Shown: positions 34,289-41,340 of the stretch, in pieces
How the letters are laid out: each line of letters begins with the position of its first letter
Numbering within the stretch: position 1 is the first letter of the stretch
Origin: Hungatella sp. UBA4396
GTDB taxonomy: Bacteria; Bacillota; Clostridia; Lachnospirales; Lachnospiraceae
NCBI GenBank assembly: GCA_002389905.1
Contig: DGRE01000071.1
Location: 1 to 64,000, forward strand
Length of the DNA stretch: 64,000 bases
Reading direction: 5' to 3'
Made by a program: the position numbers and the translations under genes
Notes under the pieces: generated by a model
Database searches by the model: none
What the model was told of the DNA's origin: nothing
What the model saw: the letters and a program-made list of their open reading frames with translations, nothing else

Positions 34289-35130
34289 AAAAGATTTATG
34301 TTAACCTAAAACGGTTTGATGTTCCCAGAAGCATTGGCGGTGTCAACGGCATTGCGGATATCCAGGACTGGGGAAGTTATATTTTAAAAAATGTAAAAGA
34401 CGGCATTAAAAAATACGGGCATAAGGCAGAATTCACCTTTTTCATGCCGGAAATGCACATTATCAGCGCCCTTAAGGAAACTGCAGGCGAAAAACAGCCG
34501 GAAATAGGCTGTCAGGGGGTGGGCAGAACTGATGTGAAAAAGGATGGGAACTTTGGAGCTTTGACTACTTCCCTTCCGGCAGCGGCGGCAAAAGCGGCAG
34601 GCTGCACCCAAGTGCTGATCGGGCATTGTGAAGAAAGACAGCAGCTTTCCCAGGTGCTGGCTGAAGCAGGTGTCACAGATTCAGCGGCGGTGAACCGGCT
34701 TTTGAATAAAGAGGTTCAGGCGGCCATTGGACAGGGCATGAAGGTCTTATACTGCATAGGAGAAAAGGAAAGCGAGCTGGAAAACTGGCAGGAGGTATTG
34801 GAGGAACAGCTGAGCATCGGACTTAGTGGAGTGGATGCATCCAAGGTTGTGATTGCTTATGAGCCTATCTGGTCCATTGGACCGGGAAAAACACCTGCCG
34901 GAAAAGAATATATTGAAAAGATAGCCAGCTTTGTAAAAGAGAAAATTGCCGGTATAGAAGTGGTTTACGGAGGCGGACTGAAGAAAGAAAATGCGCAGAT
35001 GCTGGCTTCTGTCTCCAGCATTGACGGCGGCTTGATTGCCCTGACCAGGTTTCAGGGAGAAATCGGATTTTATCCGGAAGAGTATCTGGAAATTGTAGAC
35101 TTATATTTAGGCGGGGAGGAAAAATCATGA
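34285..35130 (+). CDS. Divergent triosephosphate-isomerase-family protein
   Basis: The 281-residue TIM-barrel protein keeps the catalytic set: Asn7-x-Lys9 ('YVNLKRFD'), His114 in 'IGHCEERQ' and Glu193 in 'YEPIWSIGPGKTP', with the phosphate-binding 'YGGGLKKEN'. It is about 30 residues longer than housekeeping TIM and its N-terminal loop ('RSIGGVNGIADIQDWG') is unlike glycolytic TpiA. It overlaps both neighbours by 4 bases. Relatives of TpiA isomerise tetrose phosphates in erythritol routes, so a substrate other than triose phosphate is likely. The specific substrate is unknown. Confidence 0.82.
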   Translation: MKKIYVNLKRFDVPRSIGGVNGIADIQDWGSYILKNVKDGIKKYGHKAEFTFFMPEMHIISALKETAGEKQPEIGCQGVGRTDVKKDGNFGALTTSLPAAAAKAAGCTQVLIGHCEERQQLSQVLAEAGVTDSAAVNRLLNKEVQAAIGQGMKVLYCIGEKESELENWQEVLEEQLSIGLSGVDASKVVIAYEPIWSIGPGKTPAGKEYIEKIASFVKEKIAGIEVVYGGGLKKENAQMLASVSSIDGGLIALTRFQGEIGFYPEEYLEIVDLYLGGEEKS

Positions 35131-36611
35131 AATTAGAATTTGAATACGGGCATGGCACTCTTGCAGCAGAATTACCTGATAACACGGATGTTTTCATCCC
35201 CGGAGAAACGGTAAAGGACCCTGCTTACATTCCGGAAGACAAGCTGATCGAAGCTTATGAGGAAAGTCTGGCTCATCCAATCGGAATGCCCACGCTGACA
35301 GAACTTGCCCACAAGGGAAGCAAGGTAACTTTCATTGTCCCGGACCGGGTAAAGGGCGGGGAGCAGGAGACGAGCCACAGAAAAGTCAGCATCAAATGCA
35401 TGTTAAAGGAATTATACGCAGCAGGGGTAGAGAAAAAGGACGTTATGTTCATCATCTCCAACGGCCTTCATCCCAGAAGTAAAGAGGCTGATGCGAAAGC
35501 CATTTTTGGAAAGGAATTGTTTGATGAATTCTGGCACACAGGTCAGATCATCAGCCATGACAGCGAAGACCAGGAGAATATGATAGACTTGGGCTTCACA
35601 GACAGAGGTGATCCTGTTGTGATGAACAAGTTTGTATTTGACAGCGACATTCCCGTCCTCATCGGACATGTACAGGGCAATCCTTATGGAGGATACTCCG
35701 GCGGTTATAAGCACAGCGCCACGGGAATTACCAACTGGAGAAGCATAGCCAGCCACCACGTTCCTTCTGTTATGCACAGAAAGGATTTCACCCCAGTCAA
35801 TGCAGGAAGTCTGATGCGAAATAAATTTGATGAAATCAGTATGCATATGGAAAAAACCATGGGACACCCTTTCTTCTGCTGTGATGCAGTTCTGGATACA
35901 AATTCCAGGCAGATTGCTATTTTCTCCGGTTATGCAAAGGAAATGATGGCTGAAAGCTGGAAGATTGCGGATAAAAGGACGTATGTACATTGGGCTGAGA
36001 AGAAATATGATGTGGTTGTGTTCGGTATGCCTCAGAAATTCCACTATGGAGATGGAATGGGAACCAATCCGATCATGATGATGCAGGCTTTAAGTGCCCA
36101 GGTTCTCCGTTATAAGAGAGTGCTGAGCGATAAATGCGTCATCATATGCGCCTCCACCTGCAACGGCTATTTTCACGATGAGCTGTGGCCTTATCTCAGG
36201 GAATTGTATGATTTGTTCCAGCACGACCATATGAATACGCTGCCGGATATGAACAGGCTTGGGGAGTATTTTGCTATCAATGAGGAGTATATCCGCAAAT
36301 ACCGGTTTACCAATGCATTTCATCCCTTCCATGGATTTTCTATGATGTCATGTGCCCATATTGCGGAAATGAATACCAGCGCCATTTACATTGTGGGTGC
36401 GGAAGAACCGGGATACGCAAGAGGGATGGGGCTTAAGACAAGGGAAACCTTTGAAGAGGCATTGGAAGATGCCAAGAAGAAGTATGTGGGAGAAAATCCC
36501 AATATCCTTGCCCTTCCTATGACATTTAAAAAATCAGCCATTCATATGTGCATGAAAGATCCTTCTAAAAATAATATGGATGCGTATGGACATCATCCCT
36601 GTATGGGATAA
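35127..36611 (+). CDS. LarA-family nickel-pincer enzyme (lactate racemase homologue)
   Basis: The 494-residue protein belongs to the LarA family, which uses a nickel-pincer nucleotide to racemise or epimerise 2-hydroxy acids. By LarA numbering, Lys195 in 'GGYSGGYKHS' matches the cofactor-binding Lys184, His211 matches the Ni ligand His200, and His115 in 'GLHPRS' matches catalytic His108. The second catalytic His (174) appears to be Asn185 ('QGNPYGGYS'). The chain is about 60 residues longer than LarA. Cofactor genes larB, larC and larE are not in the window. It is last in a tight kinase/isomerase/LarA operon, so its substrate is probably a sugar acid or hydroxy acid feeding those enzymes. That is inference. 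Confidence 0.82.
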   Translation: MKLEFEYGHGTLAAELPDNTDVFIPGETVKDPAYIPEDKLIEAYEESLAHPIGMPTLTELAHKGSKVTFIVPDRVKGGEQETSHRKVSIKCMLKELYAAGVEKKDVMFIISNGLHPRSKEADAKAIFGKELFDEFWHTGQIISHDSEDQENMIDLGFTDRGDPVVMNKFVFDSDIPVLIGHVQGNPYGGYSGGYKHSATGITNWRSIASHHVPSVMHRKDFTPVNAGSLMRNKFDEISMHMEKTMGHPFFCCDAVLDTNSRQIAIFSGYAKEMMAESWKIADKRTYVHWAEKKYDVVVFGMPQKFHYGDGMGTNPIMMMQALSAQVLRYKRVLSDKCVIICASTCNGYFHDELWPYLRELYDLFQHDHMNTLPDMNRLGEYFAINEEYIRKYRFTNAFHPFHGFSMMSCAHIAEMNTSAIYIVGAEEPGYARGMGLKTRETFEEALEDAKKKYVGENPNILALPMTFKKSAIHMCMKDPSKNNMDAYGHHPCMG

Positions 36612-36624
36612 TGGAATAGAAAGT

Positions 36625-36645
36625 TGACATAAAGAGGCCAGCACC
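36625..36645. repeat. Short repeat flanking the Rpn-type gene, copy 1
   Basis: TGACATAAAGAGGCCAGCAC and the copy at 37893-37912 (TGACATAAAAAGGCCGGCAC) match at 18 of 20 positions in the same orientation, on either side of the Rpn-type nuclease gene. Copy 1 doubles as the left part of a terminator. Confidence 0.55.
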
Positions 36646-36684
36646 AATAAAGCAGATACAACTTACTGGCTTATTGGTGCTGGC
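36637..36684 (+). terminator. Terminator after the LarA-family gene
   Basis: The perfect 14-bp stem GCCAGCACCAATAA with its complement has a 20-base loop and is followed by TTTATT. The left flank (TGACATAAA plus the stem start) recurs near 37893. Confidence 0.7.
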
Positions 36685-36757
36685 TTTATTGAAAGATAAG
36701 CTTAGGATTCTGCTTGCTTAAAATCTGTGTCATAGGATCGGACACAGTTTCCTCTTT

Positions 36758-37609
36758 TCACAGTGAATTTTCTTGTTTTTTCAAGTATGTTTCGGCTTCT
36801 TCTCTTGTCAGTTTGAATTTATCCTGGATTTTTTGCAATATAATCAAGTCAGATATTCCGACTTCCCTGAACGCATCAACCAGATTAAGAATTCCTTGCT
36901 CTAATCCTTGCTCCCGTCCAATTTCCAATCCTTCTTCTCTGCCCAATTCTATAAATTGTTCCATTACCTCACACATAGTATCATGGCCTCCTTCCTCGCA
37001 CTTCAAAAAATGTACCCGTTTTGACAACATACCCTGGCTGGCATCTTCAGGGTCTGCTTCTTTAAAATACTTCATCATCCCGGCGATCTCTGTGCCATCG
37101 TCGATTGCAGCATTCACATATAATATAGTTACTCCATCTTCATATATGGTATCCGTACCTTCAAAAAATTTCTTAACAGAATAGGTTGTCCTCCCTGCCT
37201 TCCATAGGTCTGTCTCACTTATATAGATGATATGGACATCCGGCAGTTCATCATAATCTTTCCCTTTTTGCAAAAATTCACTGTCTATCATGGAATGGTA
37301 GAACCTTGTCCGCCTCCCGTGATCCAGGGTGCTTCTTTTTTGTATCTCTATATTATAGATTTTCCCATTGCTGTCCGTTGCCAACACATCAAGGACAGCC
37401 CCGCGGGATGTAATTTTAGATATGGTATATTGGGTTCTTACCTCCCGGACCACTAAATCCTCAATTCCCATCAGGATACGCAGTACATATTGGCAGGTTT
37501 CTTCATCCTGGAGGGCTACCGACATAAACGTATTGCTCAATAAATTAAGCTTCTGCAATGCGGCGATTCGCCCTTCTCTGGAGCTGATTAAATTGGTGTC
37601 ACGATCCAT
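36758..37609 (-). CDS. Rpn-family recombination-promoting nuclease / putative transposase
   Basis: The 283-residue protein is of the PD-(D/E)xK nuclease 'transposase' family. The nuclease core is 'AVLDVLATDSNGKIYNIEIQKR' split by family spacing: the Asp near 80 and the 'IEIQ' motif near 92 are the expected catalytic residues. 'RTRFYHSMIDSEFL' is also family-typical. The C-terminal part (about 225-283) has the repeated 'GREEGLEIGREQGLEQG' helix. The start at 37609 has AAGGAG upstream; a 12-codon extension overlaps that site. E. coli Rpn proteins cut DNA and promote RecA-independent recombination. It is flanked by near-identical 20-bp direct repeats. Confidence 0.85.
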   Translation of the reverse strand: MDRDTNLISSREGRIAALQKLNLLSNTFMSVALQDEETCQYVLRILMGIEDLVVREVRTQYTISKITSRGAVLDVLATDSNGKIYNIEIQKRSTLDHGRRTRFYHSMIDSEFLQKGKDYDELPDVHIIYISETDLWKAGRTTYSVKKFFEGTDTIYEDGVTILYVNAAIDDGTEIAGMMKYFKEADPEDASQGMLSKRVHFLKCEEGGHDTMCEVMEQFIELGREEGLEIGREQGLEQGILNLVDAFREVGISDLIILQKIQDKFKLTREEAETYLKKQENSL

Positions 37610-38015
37610 CCATTCTCCTTTTCCGCATAACCCAAAAGGAGACATTGCTTTCTTAGATTTATTATAGCGTAAGAAAGATTTCCAATCAAGTTATTCTTCT
37701 GTCATCTGGTGTATAGGCTGCATTTTTATTTCATGGGTAATAAAGTGGCTGAATAGCCGGAATAATAAGAAAATATAACGATATTATTTTCCTTTGCATT
37801 ATACCAGGAAAAGTGAAATTGTTCCATAGGATGTTTGAAAATAATATAAATATTTAAAATGAAAAGTTACATTTCACACCTTAGTAAAAGGCTGACATAA
37901 AAAGGCCGGCACAATGTATAGAAATACCATATTTATAATAACCTTATTTTATGGTATATTAAATTAAGAAACGGTTATCACAGCGTAGGTTTGCTGCATC
38001 AGCGGAGGGATTTAT
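37610..38015. other. Intergenic region with repeat copy 2 and a small hairpin
   Basis: No coding frame is supported. It contains the second copy of the repeat (37893-37912) and an inverted repeat ATACCATA/TATGGTAT further right (37926-37962 region). The ribosome site of the EcsC gene (GGAGGGA) closes it. Confidence 0.45.
37893..37912. repeat. Short repeat flanking the Rpn-type gene, copy 2
   Basis: Matches 36625-36644 at 18 of 20 bases in the same orientation, about 1.27 kb away, with the nuclease gene between. Confidence 0.55.
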
Positions 38016-38921
38016 ATGTTAAAAAAGCAAAAAACAGACAAGCGCAAAGCCGCTTGGGAGAAGGAACTGCACTATATATATAAACAGGAAGAAAAGCTTC
38101 GCAAGGCGGCGGGAAGAAATGCTGCTCCCGGCTGGAAGGAAGGATTGGAGAAAAAGATTCCCCCCAAGATTTACGGGAGTCTGGAAAAGGCTTTTTGTAA
38201 GGCATTTTCCATTATATTTGAAAAGGGAAATGCAGTGATTGAAAAGAGCTATAATAAGGATGCTATTTTAAAGGACTATGCTGTTCAGAATTATGCCGTT
38301 CAGATCAAGGGAACGGGCAAGGAACTGAAACAGCTCCGCAAGGCCGCTAAGTCTCCGGATATGCGGAATATGGCGATTACCACTGTGGAAGGCATCGGTC
38401 TTGGTGCCCTTGGAATCGGTCTTCCCGATATTGTGGTTTTTACAGGATTTCTTTTGAAGGGAATTTATGAAACCGCCCTGCATTATGGATATGATTATGA
38501 GAAGCCTGAGGAAAAGCTGTTGATTTTAAAAATGATGGAGACGGCGCTTTCCAAGGGGGAAGACTGGAATCAGAATAATGAAGAAGTAGACCGTCTTTTG
38601 AGGGAAAACTTGAAAGACAGGAATGAAGTTTTGAATGTGGAAGATGTGAATGAGAAGGATGAAGAATCAAAGGATATGGAAGCGGCCATCTCAGACCAGA
38701 CCAAACGGACCGCCCAGACCTTTGCACTGGATATGCTGCTGCTGAAATTTGTTCAGGGATTGCCTGTTATCGGAGTCCTGGGAGGTGCGGGGAATCCTGT
38801 TTATTACCGTAAGGTTCTGCAATATGTGCAGATTAAATATCAGAAGCGATATCTTATGTCAGAATTGAAAAATAATAAAATGCCGGCTGCGAAAGGAACT
38901 GCTGCAAAAAATATTATCTGA
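38016..38921 (+). CDS. EcsC-family protein
   Basis: The 301-residue protein of the EcsC family (named after the third gene of the Bacillus ecs locus, molecular role unclear) has a basic, helical N-terminal part and a glycine-rich hydrophobic segment ('TVEGIGLGALGIGLPDIVVFTGFLL', about 128-152) that may enter the membrane. A later 'LPVIGVLGGAGNPVYYRKV' is typical of the family end. It is preceded by GGAGGG and followed by a terminator, so it is a single-gene unit. No functional partner is evident. Confidence 0.82.
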   Translation: MLKKQKTDKRKAAWEKELHYIYKQEEKLRKAAGRNAAPGWKEGLEKKIPPKIYGSLEKAFCKAFSIIFEKGNAVIEKSYNKDAILKDYAVQNYAVQIKGTGKELKQLRKAAKSPDMRNMAITTVEGIGLGALGIGLPDIVVFTGFLLKGIYETALHYGYDYEKPEEKLLILKMMETALSKGEDWNQNNEEVDRLLRENLKDRNEVLNVEDVNEKDEESKDMEAAISDQTKRTAQTFALDMLLLKFVQGLPVIGVLGGAGNPVYYRKVLQYVQIKYQKRYLMSELKNNKMPAAKGTAAKNII

Positions 38922-38991
38922 GAGGCTGACGGCTTTTTAACACCAAAAGGTCACATATTCGTTATGATAAGTTGATTACCGGAACCGATGC

Positions 38992-39025
38992 AAAAGTTCG
39001 CCCATTAGAAAAAAGGCGGACTTTT
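38992..39025 (+). terminator. Terminator after the EcsC-family gene
   Basis: The stem AAAAGTTCGCC with GGCGGACTTTT (one G-U pair) and a 12-base loop ends in a T run. Confidence 0.75.
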
Positions 39026-39089
39026 GTCATATTTTACTGTTTAAAAGTTACGGGCGTATTGAGAAAGCATTATGGAGGAGCCGAACAAA

Positions 39090-39974
39090 ATGAAACTATT
39101 ACAATTAAGATATTTCTATGCAGCCTGTCAATACAATAATATTACGGAAGCTTCCAGAGCATTATATGTTTCCCAGCCTGCAATAACAAATGCTATCCGT
39201 GATTTGGAGGAAGAATTTGGGGTGACCCTTTTACAACGGCTTAACCGTGGATTTCAGTTAACAGAAGAGGGTGAGTTTTTCCTGTCCCAGGTAACTGAAT
39301 TATTAAAACATGCAGATCAAGTAACTGAAATTATGAATGACCGGGGGCAGAAGCGGAAATTAATACGGTTAGGAGTGCCTCCCATGATCGGAACCTGTCT
39401 GTTTCCCAATATATACAAAGCATTTAAGCTGTTACATCCGGAAATACATATCGATACGAAAGAACACGGCAGCCGGGACTTACTAAAATTGCTGGACAGG
39501 GATTATTTGGATCTTGTGATTTTACCAACCAATGAAATACCGGTATCAGATTATAATATAATCAATTTCAGCAATACGGAAACTGTATTTTGTGTTTCAA
39601 ACAGCCATGCACTGGCTGATAAAAAGAAGGTTTCCATTGATGACTGTCTGACACAGCCGCTGATATTATTTCATTCAGGCTTTTACCATACAACATTAGT
39701 AAACAACATATTCAAAGAAAGAGGAGCCAAACCGAATATTATCCATACATCAACACAATTAGAAACAATCATACAATTTATCCGCAAGGATATTGCATGC
39801 GGTTTTCTCTTTGATGAGGTTGTAAATAATAGTTCCGGGGTCAGGGGAATTCCTTTTGATCCTCCTATTTCAATACAGGTGGGCCTGGTTTACAAAAAAA
39901 ATCATCAAATGTTTACAGCTATGATTGATTTTATTCAATTTATAAAAACAGAGGATTTTTTGAATCAGAGATAA
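39090..39974 (+). CDS. LysR-family transcriptional regulator
   Basis: The 294-residue regulator has an N-terminal winged HTH ('YFYAACQYNNITEASRALYV', 'SQPAITNAIRDLEEEFG') and an effector-binding domain from about 90. The start at 39090 is chosen since GGAGGAG lies 8 bases upstream; an ATG at 39072 overlaps that site. It is transcribed in the same direction as the dehydrogenase that follows after about 95 bp, which is probably its target. LysR-type control of tartrate/malate dehydrogenase genes is known. Confidence 0.9.
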   Translation: MKLLQLRYFYAACQYNNITEASRALYVSQPAITNAIRDLEEEFGVTLLQRLNRGFQLTEEGEFFLSQVTELLKHADQVTEIMNDRGQKRKLIRLGVPPMIGTCLFPNIYKAFKLLHPEIHIDTKEHGSRDLLKLLDRDYLDLVILPTNEIPVSDYNIINFSNTETVFCVSNSHALADKKKVSIDDCLTQPLILFHSGFYHTTLVNNIFKERGAKPNIIHTSTQLETIIQFIRKDIACGFLFDEVVNNSSGVRGIPFDPPISIQVGLVYKKNHQMFTAMIDFIQFIKTEDFLNQR

Positions 39975-40068
39975 GAAAAAGTTATGGCAAGGAAAGGTTT
40001 TGATATTTTTCAAATTTCTATACTTGGAGTAATATGTAAATATAAAATAAAGTTAAGGGGGTTTTTAC

Positions 40069-41139
40069 ATGGCACATAAGATCGCAGTAATTCCAGGAGA
40101 TGGGATAGGCCCTGAGGTGATTTCTGAAGGGGTGAAGGTTCTCCAATGTGTTTCAAAGCTGGACAAGAGTATACAATTTGAATTTACCAATTTCCCTTGG
40201 GGATGCGAATTTTACTTAAAGAACGGAAAAATGATGGATGACGACGGTATTGAAACATTGAGTAAATTTGATGCCATTTACTTGGGGGCAGTCGGTTATC
40301 CAGGAGTCCCGGACCATATTTCTCTTTGGGGATTGCTGCTCATTATCAGAAAGAGTTTTGACCAGTATGTCAATATCAGGCCGGTTAAACTCCTGACAGG
40401 AGCACCTTGTCCGTTAAAAGACAAAAATCCTGAAGATATTAATATGATCTTTGTAAGAGAAAACAGCGAAGGAGAGTATTCAGGCAGTGGAAGCTGGTTA
40501 TACAAGGGTAAACCCAATGAAGTTGTCATTCAAGACGGGGTATTTTCACGTGTGGGGTGTGAAAGAATTATTCGATATGCTTTTGAATTAGCCCGTACTG
40601 AAAAAAGGTCACTTACCAGTATAAGCAAGGGGAATGCCCTTAACTATTCCATGGTATTCTGGGACCAGATATTTAAAGAAGTGAGTGAAGAGTATCCGGA
40701 TGTAAAAACCTACAGCTATCTGGTGGATGCAGCCAGCATGCTGATGGTAACAAAACCGGAACGATTTGAAATCGTTGTTACCAGTAATTTGTTTGGAGAT
40801 ATTTTGACCGATCTGGGTGCGGCTATTGCAGGCGGTATGGGATTAGCAGCAGGTGCCAATCTAAATCCTGAGAGAACATATCCTTCCATGTTTGAGCCGA
40901 TTCATGGATCAGCACCGGATATTGCCGGGAAACAATGCGCCAATCCATTAGCTGCCATTTGGTCGGCAAGTCAAATGTTAGACTTCTTTGGCTATACGGA
41001 ATGGGCGGACCGGCTTATTGAAGCCATTGGTGCTTTACTGATTGAAAAGAAGTCATTAACTCCTGATCTGGGCGGAAGCGCTGCAACATGGGAAACAGGG
41101 GATGCAATCGTGGATTATTTGCAAAAACAATATAGCTGA
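40069..41139 (+). CDS. Beta-decarboxylating dehydrogenase (tartrate/D-malate dehydrogenase-like)
   Basis: The 356-residue enzyme of the isocitrate/isopropylmalate dehydrogenase family has 'VIPGDGIGPEV' at the N-terminus, the substrate arginines in 'NIRPVKL', 'RENSEGEYSGSG', and metal-binding aspartates in 'TSNLFGDILTDLGAAI' with the nearby 'EPIHGSAPDIAGK'. The absence of leucine-pathway neighbours and the paired LysR regulator favour tartrate dehydrogenase or D-malate dehydrogenase (TtuC/DmlA type) over LeuB. It oxidises a 2-hydroxy-dicarboxylate with NAD. The exact substrate is open. A run AAGGGGG precedes the ATG. Confidence 0.85.
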   Translation: MAHKIAVIPGDGIGPEVISEGVKVLQCVSKLDKSIQFEFTNFPWGCEFYLKNGKMMDDDGIETLSKFDAIYLGAVGYPGVPDHISLWGLLLIIRKSFDQYVNIRPVKLLTGAPCPLKDKNPEDINMIFVRENSEGEYSGSGSWLYKGKPNEVVIQDGVFSRVGCERIIRYAFELARTEKRSLTSISKGNALNYSMVFWDQIFKEVSEEYPDVKTYSYLVDAASMLMVTKPERFEIVVTSNLFGDILTDLGAAIAGGMGLAAGANLNPERTYPSMFEPIHGSAPDIAGKQCANPLAAIWSASQMLDFFGYTEWADRLIEAIGALLIEKKSLTPDLGGSAATWETGDAIVDYLQKQYS

Positions 41140-41160
41140 TGGAAGGTCAGCGCATCTATC

Positions 41161-41188
41161 AATGGCAGGTTCTTCGGAACCTGCCATT
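41161..41188 (+). terminator. UUCG-tetraloop hairpin after the dehydrogenase
   Basis: A perfect 12-bp stem closed by C-UUCG-G, a very stable tetraloop, is followed by GGCATTTT. The weak U tract makes termination probable but not certain. Confidence 0.7.
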
Positions 41189-41340
41189 GGCATTTTAGAA
41201 CAAAAAAGGAGCGCTGCTCCACAGATGATTTAAAAATGTGCAGACAATCAATAAAAATGGTCATGGAGTTCATGGGGTAACAATGATACCATTTGATACA
41301 ACTACTGACAAGTAAAACGGAAAGAGGAGGAGATGTTGTT

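Noticed and set aside
35412..36044. 210-codon minus-strand frame inside the LarA-family gene
   Set aside because: It is a complete overlap with the better-supported gene. Composition is rich in rare residue runs, and no start signal is seen.
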